Positions 8,544 to 18,214 of a DNA stretch of 64,000 bases are shown here, in pieces. The notes below the pieces were generated by a model. The model was not told where the DNA came from and made no database searches. It saw only the letters and a program-made list of their open reading frames with translations. The position numbers and the translations under genes were made by a program. Source of the stretch: Neobacillus piezotolerans (GTDB taxonomy: Bacteria; Bacillota; Bacilli; Bacillales; Cytobacillaceae). Where the stretch lies: positions 1 through 64,000 of the forward strand of contig NZ_QNQT01000008.1 of the NCBI RefSeq assembly GCF_003362805.1, given 5' to 3'. Positions within the stretch are counted from its first letter, which is position 1. Every line of letters begins with the position of its first letter.

Positions 8544-9026
8544 ATGTACGGATTCAGGATTGTAGATAAATTGCAAAAAATTGACGTTGATATAAGGCGA
8601 GATCAATTGAAGTACCATTCAAAACGGGTCCTCGTCAGCAAGGAGTTCGCCTTCGATTCGGCCCATCATTTACATGAGTACGAAGGTAAATGCAAAAACC
8701 TCCACGGCCATACGTACAAGGTCGTGTTTGGAATCAGCGGTTTTGTTGACGCCCGCGGATTGATGATTGACTTCGGGGACATAAAGGAAATTTGGAAAAA
8801 TAAAATTGAGATTTTCCTTGACCATAAATATTTGAACGAAACACTGCCGCCGATGAATACAACAGCTGAAAACATTGTTGTGTGGATTTATGAAAAAATG
8901 GCTGAAGCACTGCAACAAGGTGATCGAGCAACTCAATACGATGGCGCGCGGGTCGAATTCGTTCGCCTCTATGAAACTCCGACGAGCTATGCGGAAGCGA
9001 GAAGGGAGTGGATGGAGCTTGAGTAA
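8544..9026 (+). CDS. queD: 6-carboxytetrahydropterin synthase QueD
   Basis: QueD converts dihydroneopterin triphosphate to 6-carboxy-tetrahydropterin, the step before QueE. The 160-residue protein contains the zinc-binding histidines in SAHHLHEYEGKCKNLHGH, with the catalytic cysteine in GKC, and a C-terminal VEFVRLYETPTSYAE that positions the pterin. It begins 2 nt after queC, using a weak AGGGGTTGTAGG site consistent with translational coupling. Its end overlaps the queE start. Confidence 0.95.
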   Translation: MYGFRIVDKLQKIDVDIRRDQLKYHSKRVLVSKEFAFDSAHHLHEYEGKCKNLHGHTYKVVFGISGFVDARGLMIDFGDIKEIWKNKIEIFLDHKYLNETLPPMNTTAENIVVWIYEKMAEALQQGDRATQYDGARVEFVRLYETPTSYAEARREWMELE

Positions 9027-9744
9027 GATACCTGTTATGGAAATCTTCGGCCCGACCATTCAGGGAGAAGGGATGGTGATGGGACGCAAAAGTATGTTCG
9101 TCCGCACTGCTGGCTGTGATTACAAGTGCTCCTGGTGTGATTCAGCTTTTACATGGGACGGTTCGGAAAAAGAAAAAATACGAATGATGACTCCTTTGGA
9201 AGTTTTTCAAAAACTAAAGGAGCTTGGCGGGAATAACTTCAACCATGTGACGATTACGGGCGGAAACCCGGCTTTGATTGGTGAGCCAATGAAAGAGTTC
9301 ATTGAACTTCTCCATAAATCCAATATCGAAGTAGGTTTGGAGACACAGGGAAGCAAGTGGCAGGACTGGTTTTATCTTGTTGACGACTTAACGATCTCCC
9401 CTAAACCGCCTAGCAGCGGCATGAAACCGGACCTTGAGCTTTTAGATGATATAGTTCTAAAATTATTTCATTTTAAGTCGAATTTTTCGCTTAAAATTGT
9501 TGTTTTCGATGATGTGGATTTTGATTATGCAAAGATGTTAAATCACCGTTACATGAAGCATAATATTCCATTCTTCCTTTCAGTCGGAAATAGCAATCCT
9601 GGTGAGGATGGGGATATTTCAAGCAGGCTTCTTCACTCGCTGGACTGGCTGTGGGGTAAGGTATTGGACGATCCTGATATGAACAATGTTCGTCCTTTGC
9701 CGCAGCTGCATGCTTTAGTTTGGTCGAACAAGCGGGGAGTTTAA
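9019..9744 (+). CDS. queE: 7-carboxy-7-deazaguanine synthase QueE
   Basis: QueE is a radical SAM enzyme that rearranges 6-carboxytetrahydropterin to 7-carboxy-7-deazaguanine. The 241-residue protein reads GPTIQGEGMV near the start and holds the iron-sulfur cysteines in CDYKCSWCDSAF, then TITGGNPAL and SPKPPSS, all family hallmarks. I choose TTG 9019 because it has AAGGGAG 10 nt upstream and yields the usual N-terminus MSKIPVMEIFGPT. It overlaps the queD stop by 8 bp. No queF follows, unlike the B. subtilis queCDEF operon. Confidence 0.94.
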   Translation: MSKIPVMEIFGPTIQGEGMVMGRKSMFVRTAGCDYKCSWCDSAFTWDGSEKEKIRMMTPLEVFQKLKELGGNNFNHVTITGGNPALIGEPMKEFIELLHKSNIEVGLETQGSKWQDWFYLVDDLTISPKPPSSGMKPDLELLDDIVLKLFHFKSNFSLKIVVFDDVDFDYAKMLNHRYMKHNIPFFLSVGNSNPGEDGDISSRLLHSLDWLWGKVLDDPDMNNVRPLPQLHALVWSNKRGV

Positions 9745-9924
9745 GAGGAAGTCTGTCTTATGAAGAACGAATAAGGGTAGATATAAGGGCCGGAATGTTG
9801 AATCATATATTCATAAATTTGTTGAAGATTATTTATATGGTTTGCAAAGACTCTCCCTTGATCTCATAATTAAAGGATCGTTTCGGGCATTTAAAACAGG
9901 AAATCAGGAAGGAAGCTGATTCTT

Positions 9925-10485
9925 ATGAGAAAAGAAAAAGAAAAGATGTTGGCTGGGGAACTATACAATCCTGCAGACCCCGTATTAGTAAAGGAACGCG
10001 AGGAAGCCAGATGCAAGGTTAGACTCTATAATCAAACCTTAGAAACTGAAGGAGAAAAACGCACTAAACTATTGAAGGAGCTACTTGGGTCAACTGGAGA
10101 AACTATCTATATGGAACCCAATATACGATTTGATTATGGCTTCAATACATATGTAGGAGAAAACTTTTACGCAAATTTTGATTGCACGATTTTAGATGTG
10201 TGTGAAGTGCGATTTGGTGATAACTGCATGCTTGGACCTGGCGTTCAAATCTATACGGCAACACATCCGCTTAGTCCAGCTGAACGTAATTCGGGAAAAG
10301 AATATGCAAAGCCGATTTCCTTTGGAAACAATGTATGGATTGGAGGAAGTGCGGTAATCAACCCCGGAGTGACGATTGGTAATAACGTTGTAATCGCATC
10401 GGGTGCGGTTGTTACAAAAGACGTACCGGATAATGTAGTAGTAGGCGGGAATCCTGCGAAAATAATAAAGCGGATTGAAGAATGA
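9925..10485 (+). CDS. Maltose/galactoside O-acetyltransferase, left-handed beta-helix
   Basis: This 186-residue acetyl-CoA-dependent O-acetyltransferase belongs to the LacA/Maa group. It has the N-terminal Mac domain ([19 protein letters not shown]), hexapeptide repeats forming the left-handed beta-helix from about residue 70, the catalytic histidine in YTATHPL, and the typical end [13 protein letters not shown]. Maa acetylates glucose or maltose; the true acceptor is uncertain. RBS AAGGAAG precedes ATG 9925. The gene is about 180 bp after queE and probably independent of the riboswitch operon. Confidence 0.9.
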   Translation: MRKEKEKMLAGELYNPADPVLVKEREEARCKVRLYNQTLETEGEKRTKLLKELLGSTGETIYMEPNIRFDYGFNTYVGENFYANFDCTILDVCEVRFGDNCMLGPGVQIYTATHPLSPAERNSGKEYAKPISFGNNVWIGGSAVINPGVTIGNNVVIASGAVVTKDVPDNVVVGGNPAKIIKRIEE

Positions 10486-10549
10486 TCCCTATCTATGACT
10501 TAAAAGAAAGGCTCTATTATCCTTAATTGTTGATTTCTGGCCAAAAGAA

Positions 10550-10576
10550 AAACCGCCCTATCAATCATAGGGCGGT
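10550..10576 (-). terminator. Intrinsic terminator for the VOC-protein gene
   Basis: ACCGCCCTA (10552-10560) pairs with TAGGGCGGT (10568-10576) around a 7-nt loop. On the minus strand it is followed by TTTTTCTTTT. It could also slow transcription from the acetyltransferase side. Confidence 0.8.
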
Positions 10577-10654
10577 AAATTCTTAATCCACGTTTTCCGT
10601 TATCAATGACTCGTGGTACGATCTTCCCCCAAGTCTGTAACGGCAAAGTGCACT

Positions 10655-11149
10655 TTATCCCTCATACGCTTGCATCAAAGTTTTTATGTTAATTTTATTC
10701 TTCGTTTGGAGCAATGCTTTCATAACTCTTTCTGATTTTTCTGGGTCTGGGTCGCTTACCATCTCGGTTAGAGTGGAAGGAATAATTTGCCATGACACGC
10801 CATACCTATCTTTTAGCCAACCGCAGTTTTGAGCCTTTTCATCTCCGCCTTCGGAGAGTTTTTCCCAAAAATAGTCCAATTCATCTTGATCTTCACAGTT
10901 TACGATAAATGATATTGCCTCTGTGAATTTGAAATACGGACCACCATTTAAGGCTACGAATTCTTGCCCGTCAAGTTGAAATTCCACAGTCATTACGGTT
11001 CCTTCTGGTATCCCGTGATCATTTTTGCCATGGTGAGTGATTCTTCCTATCTTCGAATTTTTAAAGATAGAAGTATACAACTCTGCCGCCTGTTCGGCTT
11101 GTGTATCGAACCACAAGTTTGGGGTGATTTTTTGGATTTTGTTATTCAT
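10655..11149 (-). CDS. VOC superfamily protein (PhnB/YjdN-like)
   Basis: A 164-residue protein of the vicinal oxygen chelate superfamily, in the PhnB / 3-demethylubiquinone methyltransferase-like fold group. Recognisable segments are ITPNLWFDTQAEQAAELYTSIF, GTVMTVEFQLDGQEFVALNGGP, and a C-terminal CGWLKDRYGVSWQIIP. Members are often annotated as glyoxalase-like, but their reactions are mostly unknown. ATG 11149 is chosen because AAGGAGGAAAAAATT lies directly upstream; a longer start at 11173 lacks such a site. It is a single-gene unit ended by the hairpin at 10552-10576. Confidence 0.87.
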   Translation of the reverse strand: MNNKIQKITPNLWFDTQAEQAAELYTSIFKNSKIGRITHHGKNDHGIPEGTVMTVEFQLDGQEFVALNGGPYFKFTEAISFIVNCEDQDELDYFWEKLSEGGDEKAQNCGWLKDRYGVSWQIIPSTLTEMVSDPDPEKSERVMKALLQTKNKINIKTLMQAYEG

Positions 11150-11283
11150 AATTTTTTCCTCCTTACTATTCAAGCGTTTTAGAAGGTTTATTCACAATAC
11201 AGTTTAGTTTAAAAAATGAGCCATGGTTTCTTTTAAATTGCTATGTTTAAAAAGTTACATATGTTTATTAATTTTTATAAAAC

Positions 11284-11317
11284 AAATGAGGCAGGGGATA
11301 CGTTCCCTGCCTCATTT
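11284..11317 (-). terminator. Intrinsic terminator of the CBS gene
   Basis: ATGAGGCAGGG (11286-11296) pairs with CCCTGCCTCAT (11305-11315) over an 8-nt loop. On the minus strand TTTGTTTT follows. It begins 5 bp after the CBS stop codon. Confidence 0.85.
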
Positions 11318-11321
11318 TTCA

Positions 11322-11921
11322 TTATTCGATATTGGTTACGCGGACGCCGGTGTTGTTGAGTTCTTCGATGATCTGGTTGACGGTTTCTTTTGGCGTTTCT
11401 TTTGGAATGGAAAGATGGATTTGGCGGACGGCGCGGTTGCTGCCGAGTGTGAACATCGAGAGGATGCTCGTGTGTTTACCGACGATGGCGGAAATACGCT
11501 CAATCGCATGGTTTTGTTCGAACAGGCCGATTGTCAGCGATATGCCGTCGCTGTATGTATCCTCAAGGAGGTCCATGATTTGCGCGTGCGTCAGGATGCC
11601 GTCGAATTTCCCGTCTTTGTTAATGATTGCTAGGTAAGGAAGCCTTTTAATGCTTTTAAAAATTGTCCTGAAGGAATCCCCGCCCTGTACATAGCCATCC
11701 GCTTCTTTAATAATCTTCAATACACTATCATTTTTGTCGCCTGAATATTCGAAAATATCAATTTTTTCGACATTGCCCAAAAACCGGTTTGTACCTGATT
11801 CGAGAACCGGCACCCTGCGGTATCCAGTTTCATCCAGGAAAGCGAGCGCCTCCGCTATGGAATGTTTTTCCGAAAGGTAGCTTACATCTTCCTTGTCGAT
11901 TACGAACTGTTGAATTTTCAT
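11322..11921 (-). CDS. CBS-domain protein with ACT-like C-terminus
   Basis: A 199-residue cytoplasmic protein with two CBS motifs: residues about 1-60 (ALAFLDETGYRRVPVLES and FLGNVEKIDIFEY) and about 65-125 (SIKRLPYLAIINKDGKFDGILTHAQIMDLLED). The last 75 residues (ISLTIGLFEQNHAIERISAIVGKHTSILSMF) look like an ACT-type ligand-binding fold. CBS pairs bind adenine nucleotides, including cyclic di-AMP in relatives; the ligand here is unknown. AAGGAGG lies 7-8 nt before ATG. It is a single-gene unit. Confidence 0.85.
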   Translation of the reverse strand: MKIQQFVIDKEDVSYLSEKHSIAEALAFLDETGYRRVPVLESGTNRFLGNVEKIDIFEYSGDKNDSVLKIIKEADGYVQGGDSFRTIFKSIKRLPYLAIINKDGKFDGILTHAQIMDLLEDTYSDGISLTIGLFEQNHAIERISAIVGKHTSILSMFTLGSNRAVRQIHLSIPKETPKETVNQIIEELNNTGVRVTNIE

Positions 11922-12568
11922 GCCATTCCTCCTTAATTCCCAATGAATTTCTCTTTCTAGCTATATATATTCTTCAGAAAAAAGAAATTACCTCCTTTTT
12001 CCCCTATGGGTATATGGACAAACTTTGAATTTTTAAAACATATGGCTTCAAATTATCTTTTTACCATAAGCAACTTGGAAACGTAAATCGACAGGGAGGA
12101 TGGAAATCTCGTCTTTCTTGTCAATCGAAATTTATAACCTCAATTAAGAACAGACATACTTCGACTGCCGTACTATCTATAATGAGGATTAATAGGAAAT
12201 TCCTCATATTCCATACCGGAAGTGTACAAGCCGTATTTTGCGATCGAGGTTTCAATAGATCGAAGTATAAAAATAGGTATTTTTCCGGACGACCCCCTTT
12301 GCAAAAGGGCTTCCAGAATCCCAATGCGCCTCCTATTTAACTATTGTGGAATTTTAAGGAAGAAAGCGAGGTAGAAAGGCTTACAGTAAAAACTTTCAAG
12401 CTAGTACATAATACACTTACATAATTTTACAAGGTCATGGTACATTCGGATTATTCTGACAATATAAATGTTGGAATATCGAAGGACAGGAAAGGGGGTG
12501 GTTATTTTTTAAAAGGTATGGGGTTTGGAAGGTTGAAAAAGAGAGATTATTAGAAAAGGAGAGTCCTA
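11922..12568. other. 647-bp intergenic region, no gene seen
   Basis: This gap lies between the divergent CBS and subtilase genes. I see no convincing coding sequence; short frames lack RBS and family resemblance. The subtilase promoter must lie in the right half, but no confident -35/-10 pair can be assigned. Confidence 0.5.
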
Positions 12569-15500
12569 ATGCGAAGAATGAAAAAGAGTTTTAGTTTATT
12601 CCTTATTTTTCTACTATCATTCTCCAGCTTTGCGTTTGCCGCGCCGCAAAATGGCGCCGAGGAAGTAAACCCTGCATTGGCTGCTGTGCAGAATGGGGAA
12701 GAATCCGTCACTCCGACGGATGGAAATGAGCCCGCTTTTTCAGACAATGAAAAAGTAAGGGTCGTAGTTGAACTCAAGGAAGAATCCGCGATTGAGTATG
12801 CGACCAAAAAGGGAGTTAAATTTTCGAGTCTCTCAAAAGAAGATAAAAAAGCATTGAATAGCAAAGCTGCCAATGCGCAGCAAAAAGTGAAACAGAAACT
12901 TGCCGATAAAAAGGTCAAGATGAATTATAAAAATAATTTTACTACCGTAATGAACGGCTTTAGCGGCGAGGTTACATACGGTGAGATTAAGGAAATCGAG
13001 AGCCTGCCTGAAGTCAATAAGGTTTACCTGGCAAACGAGTACGAACGCCCGGTAGTTGAGCCTGATATGACGACAAGCCATGAGTTCATCCAGTCGTACA
13101 GCGCCTGGAATACAGGCAAGTTTAAAGGTGAAGGAATGGTCGTCGCGATTATCGACTCCGGAATCGATCCTTCCCACCGCGACATGATTTTGACCAACGC
13201 AAACAAAGCCGATCTGACGCTTTCCAAGGTAAACGCCGCGATAGCAGAGCATAGCCTTCCAGGGAAGTTTTTCTCGGATAAGGTTCCTTACGGATACAAC
13301 TACTTTGACCGCAGCCAGGAAATCCGCGATTTGGTTCCTGGAGGTTCCAACCACGGGATGCACGTTGCCGGTACAGTAGCGGCGAACGGCAACACTGAGC
13401 AGGGCGGCGTAAAAGGCGTAGCGCCTGAAGCGCAACTGCTCGCGATGAAGGTTTTCAGTAACGACCCGAACTATGCTTCAACTTTCTCCGATATTTATAT
13501 CGTGGCGATTGACGAAGCAATCAAACTTGGCGCCGATGTATTAAACATGAGCCTCGGCTCGGTTGCATCGTTCTATTCCGCTGATGATCCCGCCAACCTG
13601 GCGATCACTCGCGCGGTTGATAACGGAATCGTCTGCTCCGTATCCGCCGGGAACTCCCGCCACGTCGGCCGCGGTTACAAAACGCCATATGCCGAAAATC
13701 CGGATATCGGCGTTGTCGGCGCGCCTGGGCTTTCCTACAACTCAATCCAGGTTGCGGCATCCGGCAACAAGCAGACTTGGTATGAGTATGGATTGAATTT
13801 GTCACAAAGTGCAGTGAGCGGCGTTGGCTATTCAAGTGATGATTGGATTAAGAAGCTTGGCAATAAGGAATACGGTTTTGTTTCACTTGGCACTAAAAAC
13901 GGAAGTGCTGCCGATTATGCCGGACTTGATGTTCAAGGTAAAATTGTTGCCGTTATGCGTGGCGGGACGCCATCCGCATTAACAGATAAGGCGACAGAAG
14001 CAGGTAAGCAAGGCGCAGCTGGCATTATTGTTATGGACGCTGGCACTGGCGGTACAATGTTCAGGGACCAGGGTGGATTTGCGATTCCATTCATGTTGGT
14101 TTCGAAACCAACAGGGGATCAACTGACGCAATTGTATAATGAAGGAAAAACAACACTGAAATTTAATGTGGTTACGTCCGAACTGGCACCACAAAACGGC
14201 CGCCCGACAGAGTTTTCTTCATGGGGAACAACGCCAAGCCTTGATATCAAGCCTGAAATTATGGCTCCTGGCGGAAATATTTATTCTACGTTAAACGATA
14301 ACAAGTACGGTTTCATGAGTGGAACTTCAATGGCTGCTCCACATGTATCAGGCGGGTCCGCATTGGTCATGGAGTACATTAAGAAGAGCCCGCTTTATAA
14401 AAACCTGACGCTTGGCCAGCAGACGCGCCTAGCAAAGGTTCTTTTAATGAACACGGCAAAAATTACAACTGGGGTAAATGATCAGCCATATTCTCCTCGC
14501 CTCCAGGGTGCGGGTATGATGCAGATCTACAATGCCACTTTAACACCAGTTCGTGTTGTCAATCCGGCAACGAACGAAGCGAAAGTGGAGCTGAGGGATT
14601 TTACAAGCAAAGTTGTTGATTTCAAGGTAAAAGCAACCAACGATTCGAATAGCGCTGTCACTTATAATGTGAATGTCGATGTCCTGACTGACGCAATCCA
14701 GCGTTTGGAATCCGGTGATGTAAACTGGTCCGCTGCAGTCGCCACGACTGGCGATCCGCACTTAAGAGGCGCAGAGCCAATGCCTGGCGCGAATGTTACA
14801 GCGCCTGCTACTGTAACGGTACCTGCTGGCGGAAGCGTTGAAATTCCAGTAAGGATTGATTTAAACAATGCAAAAATTCCTGGCTATACAGCCACAGGTG
14901 CGAAGACAACCTTCGACCTGAAAGAAGATATTTTCGTTGAAGGCTTCGTCCGCCTGACCGATGTGAATGGCCAAAAGGTCAGCCTCGGCGTACCGTATGT
15001 CGGTTTCTACGGCCAGTGGGACCGCCCGAGCATCCTTGATGGAATGCGCTATATTGATAGCAAATTCTACTTTACGGATGCAGCCGGCGGAACTCCGGTC
15101 GCGGGTATGGTAGATAATCGTGGCGTCTATATCGGCAATGACCCATTTGTTGGATATACAAATGCTGCTGAACGTCTTGTTCTATCACCAAACGGTGATA
15201 ATGTATTTGAAACAATTGTTCCCGTCATGAGCTTCTTGCGTAACGCTGCGGATATGCAGTTTAACATTCTTGATGAAAACGGAAATAAGCTCCGTACGAT
15301 TCGAAATGAGGCTTATGTGAGGAAGCATTATGGAAGCCTTGCAGCTTCTAGCCGATATTCTTACACCTTAGCCCGTGGCTGGGATGGAAAGATAAACGGT
15401 GCACTGGCTCCAGACGGCAAGTATTATTATGAAATAAAAGCGCGTGTCGACATGCAGCACAGGGAAGCAATGTGGCAAACGAAGAGGATCCCGTTTGTCC

Positions 15501-16693
15501 TTGATACGAAAAAACCGGTTTTCCAAAATGCTGTTTACAATGCGGCCAAAAAGCAGCTTTCATGGGAAGCGACCGATGATGGCGGCATTGGAATCCAATA
15601 CTATGATGTAAGAGTTAATGGCAAAAGCGTCCTACCTGAAAAAACGCTTATTCTTCCAACTGCAAAGACATACAGCATGACCAATGTAGATGTGCCAGCA
15701 GATGCGAAGGTGGAAGTGGTGGCGAATGATTACGCCAATAACATGGCTGTTCAGGAAGCCAAAATCGTGGATAGCGCTGATTCTGCTCCGCCGGTTATTA
15801 TGATGTCCAATCCTGCCAACGCATCTGTTTTTACAACAAAGATTATTCCAGTTAACGGGTATGTTTTGGATGAGTCTGGAGTAAAAGAGATCTTTGTGAA
15901 TGGGATTTCCGTACCTTTTAACAAAGTAACAGAGAAAAACGGTGCTGTAGACGAAGTACGCTATCGATTTGATACAACTGTAACTGTTGAAAATGATGGC
16001 GTACACGATTTTATGATTAAAGCCATTGATATGGCCGGTAATGAAATGCAAATTGTAAAGCGTCCGGTATTCGTTGATACAACCCCTGCCACTGTGGAGG
16101 TAAATGCTCCGACAAGGGTTGACTTGCCTGTTGATAAGGCAAACCTCGAGATTACGGTGAGGGATAATTTCGATTCAATCCGTATGTATGTGAATGACGA
16201 CGAAGTGTTGTTCAACTCCGGTCCAAGTTCCTGGGTTGAAGCGGTGCCATACGAAAAAACTATCAGCCATGAGGTAAGCCTGAAAGAAGGCGACAATACG
16301 TTCACAATCCGCGCGGTTGACCTGTCGGGAAAAACTACGACAAAGACCGTAACGATTAAACGTGAAGCAAAGGCTGAAGAACCAAAACCAGAACCAGTAC
16401 CAGCGCCGGAAATTAAGTCTGTAAGCGTAACTCCGAACACGGATGTCAGCTTTAAGACGCCGGTTTCCATCTCTGGTGAAGCGAGCGAGTCCATCACTTG
16501 GACAGTAAAAATCGTTAAGCCGGATGGTTCCGCGATCAATCTGAAATCCCAGACAGGAAAATCGTACAAAGAAACGTACACTCCTGATAAGAACGCGGCA
16601 AAAGGAACGTACAAAGTCATCTTCAAAGGCACCAATGATAAAGGCGTAGAAGTTGCTGAAAAGCAGGCTTCGTACACAATCGGCAAGAAATAA
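12569..16693 (+). CDS. Secreted subtilisin-like serine protease (Vpr/C5a-peptidase type)
   Basis: This 1374-residue exported S8 protease has a signal peptide (about residues 1-24, ending FAFA) and an inhibitor-like propeptide to about 165. The catalytic domain has D196 in IIDSGID, H262 in NHGMHVAGT and S587 in SGTSMAAPHVSGG. A protease-associated domain is inserted at about 410-545. A C5a-peptidase-type Fn3 domain follows, then a FlgD/CHU-like segment (LSPNGDNVFE) and Ig-like repeats. No LPxTG anchor is present, so it is probably released or wall-bound non-covalently. AAAGGAGAG precedes ATG 12569. It is a single-gene unit with a strong terminator. Confidence 0.93.
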   Translation: MRRMKKSFSLFLIFLLSFSSFAFAAPQNGAEEVNPALAAVQNGEESVTPTDGNEPAFSDNEKVRVVVELKEESAIEYATKKGVKFSSLSKEDKKALNSKAANAQQKVKQKLADKKVKMNYKNNFTTVMNGFSGEVTYGEIKEIESLPEVNKVYLANEYERPVVEPDMTTSHEFIQSYSAWNTGKFKGEGMVVAIIDSGIDPSHRDMILTNANKADLTLSKVNAAIAEHSLPGKFFSDKVPYGYNYFDRSQEIRDLVPGGSNHGMHVAGTVAANGNTEQGGVKGVAPEAQLLAMKVFSNDPNYASTFSDIYIVAIDEAIKLGADVLNMSLGSVASFYSADDPANLAITRAVDNGIVCSVSAGNSRHVGRGYKTPYAENPDIGVVGAPGLSYNSIQVAASGNKQTWYEYGLNLSQSAVSGVGYSSDDWIKKLGNKEYGFVSLGTKNGSAADYAGLDVQGKIVAVMRGGTPSALTDKATEAGKQGAAGIIVMDAGTGGTMFRDQGGFAIPFMLVSKPTGDQLTQLYNEGKTTLKFNVVTSELAPQNGRPTEFSSWGTTPSLDIKPEIMAPGGNIYSTLNDNKYGFMSGTSMAAPHVSGGSALVMEYIKKSPLYKNLTLGQQTRLAKVLLMNTAKITTGVNDQPYSPRLQGAGMMQIYNATLTPVRVVNPATNEAKVELRDFTSKVVDFKVKATNDSNSAVTYNVNVDVLTDAIQRLESGDVNWSAAVATTGDPHLRGAEPMPGANVTAPATVTVPAGGSVEIPVRIDLNNAKIPGYTATGAKTTFDLKEDIFVEGFVRLTDVNGQKVSLGVPYVGFYGQWDRPSILDGMRYIDSKFYFTDAAGGTPVAGMVDNRGVYIGNDPFVGYTNAAERLVLSPNGDNVFETIVPVMSFLRNAADMQFNILDENGNKLRTIRNEAYVRKHYGSLAASSRYSYTLARGWDGKINGALAPDGKYYYEIKARVDMQHREAMWQTKRIPFVLDTKKPVFQNAVYNAAKKQLSWEATDDGGIGIQYYDVRVNGKSVLPEKTLILPTAKTYSMTNVDVPADAKVEVVANDYANNMAVQEAKIVDSADSAPPVIMMSNPANASVFTTKIIPVNGYVLDESGVKEIFVNGISVPFNKVTEKNGAVDEVRYRFDTTVTVENDGVHDFMIKAIDMAGNEMQIVKRPVFVDTTPATVEVNAPTRVDLPVDKANLEITVRDNFDSIRMYVNDDEVLFNSGPSSWVEAVPYEKTISHEVSLKEGDNTFTIRAVDLSGKTTTKTVTIKREAKAEEPKPEPVPAPEIKSVSVTPNTDVSFKTPVSISGEASESITWTVKIVKPDGSAINLKSQTGKSYKETYTPDKNAAKGTYKVIFKGTNDKGVEVAEKQASYTIGKK

Positions 16694-16704
16694 TATTAAC
16701 CCCA

Positions 16705-16752
16705 AGGATGCCTGGTCCCCACCCAAATAGAGGGGACTGGGCATCTTTTTTC
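16705..16752 (+). terminator. Intrinsic terminator of the subtilase gene
   Basis: GATGCCTGGTCCCC (16707-16720) pairs with GGGGACTGGGCATC (16732-16745), with one mismatch and an 11-nt loop, followed by TTTTTT. Confidence 0.9.
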
Positions 16753-16907
16753 ACACTTAGTAATAGTAAAAATGCAGTCCGTTATCCCTTTTGAGAATTT
16801 AAGGATATCCGGTCTGCTAAATACTGATTTACAACTATTTTCCTTTTAAGGTAAAATGTTGAATACGATCATTAAAAAGAATGATTGTAGTAGGGGGATT
16901 TAAAATT

Positions 16908-18053
16908 ATGAAAATCAAAATTTCTTTGGTCATTTTCCTTATTTTCAGCATTTTCCTTGCGGGTGGTACCGATGCTGCCTCTTTACCGGACTCTGTAGTG
17001 AAGTCCTGGACTAAACCAAAAGCTAAGAATACGGCGAATGTTACTCTAGGGCCAAACGGGTTTAAAGGAATTAGTACATATCAGGAATATGAACTTGTTA
17101 ATTCAAAAGGAAAAACTTTATACAAATATAAGTCACCGTATATAAATAGTTCGGTTATTCATAAAGATGGCTTAGTTTATTTAATTGAGGAGAACGGGAA
17201 AGTTGGCAGTAAAAAAACCTACATTGTTTCTCTAGATGTAAAAGGAAAGCAAAAATGGAGGAAGGAAGTACCTACAGGGTATGCAAAGCTCGCTTTACTA
17301 GACCAAGGAAGCCTTTTTTTAAACGGGAATGACGGGAAAAACTGGTTCATTATGAACATCGACACAAAAAGCGGAAAGACAATCTGGTCTTCAAAGGCAA
17401 ATGGTTACGCCTATTACGGTCCGAGTGGCCATGTGATATTCGGAAACATGGAAAAAAGATATCCAATTTATAAAAATAATAAACTAGTACGGGAATTGAC
17501 TCCTCCAGAGGATTATTATTTACTTCGTGCTTCATTCTCAAAGGAAGGGAAACTTGCCGTTGTATTTCAAGCTCATGGTAAACTTCTGAATACTATAATA
17601 GTTGTATACGATGTGAATGGAAACGAATTATTCAGTAAACAAATAATAAATCCATATCAAACAGGCCAGATACTATTTAATGAAAAGGAACAGTTGTTAA
17701 TCACTTATAAGGATACGAGAAACTCTGCACTGACATGTGAATGGTATGATTCCAACAAAATGACAGAAAAAAGTGTGATTCCCAAGGCAACGTCATCAGC
17801 AATAGGATTTGGTGTTGAGAATTTAATAATTAGTATCGATAATAACAAAAATATGTACTACCTGAATCTTACGGCACCAGTAAGTGTAAATAAATACAAT
17901 AAGTCTGGAAAACTTATAGGAAAAACAATGATTCCCAAGAATTATACTTGGGAACGTGCTCCTGATCCGGATAATTTTAAATACGGATTATTTTTTATAG
18001 AATTTAAAAATAATTATTTTAACAAGGATTATCATGTATATAGTTACAAATAA
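16908..18053 (+). CDS. Secreted beta-propeller-like protein
   Basis: This 381-residue exported protein has a clear signal peptide (MKIKISLVIFLIFSIFLAGG, cleavage near TDAAS) and then repeated beta-rich blades such as YIVSLDVKGKQKWRKEVPTG and FIMNIDTKSGKTIWSSKANG, resembling PQQ-type propeller repeats. No catalytic motif is visible. It may bind protein or polysaccharide at the cell surface. ATG 16908 is chosen for its AGGGGGAT site 8 nt upstream; an earlier frame start at 16881 lacks one. It is a single-gene unit ending in a terminator. Confidence 0.75.
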   Translation: MKIKISLVIFLIFSIFLAGGTDAASLPDSVVKSWTKPKAKNTANVTLGPNGFKGISTYQEYELVNSKGKTLYKYKSPYINSSVIHKDGLVYLIEENGKVGSKKTYIVSLDVKGKQKWRKEVPTGYAKLALLDQGSLFLNGNDGKNWFIMNIDTKSGKTIWSSKANGYAYYGPSGHVIFGNMEKRYPIYKNNKLVRELTPPEDYYLLRASFSKEGKLAVVFQAHGKLLNTIIVVYDVNGNELFSKQIINPYQTGQILFNEKEQLLITYKDTRNSALTCEWYDSNKMTEKSVIPKATSSAIGFGVENLIISIDNNKNMYYLNLTAPVSVNKYNKSGKLIGKTMIPKNYTWERAPDPDNFKYGLFFIEFKNNYFNKDYHVYSYK

Positions 18054-18079
18054 AAGCTGCGTTGAAACATATTAAAGGA

Positions 18080-18113
18080 AAAAGGCATACGTCAATGCGT
18101 ATGCCTTTTCTTT
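18080..18113 (+). terminator. Intrinsic terminator
   Basis: AAAAGGCATACG (18080-18091) pairs with CGTATGCCTTTT (18098-18109), loop of 6 nt, followed by CTTT. Confidence 0.85.
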
Positions 18114-18214
18114 AGGGAAATTAACATTTTGAACCTCAAACCGGGGAACATGGCACAAATTCAGAGAAGGAAAATTTGTCGGAATATGGAATATTTAATA
18201 TATGGAGGTACAAT

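Noticed and set aside
8875..9018. Longer queE reading frame
   Set aside because: It overlaps queD by far and lacks a ribosome site. TTG 9019 gives the family's normal N-terminus.
12121..12324. 67-codon minus-strand frame in the 647-bp gap
   Set aside because: It has no RBS and no family-like composition.
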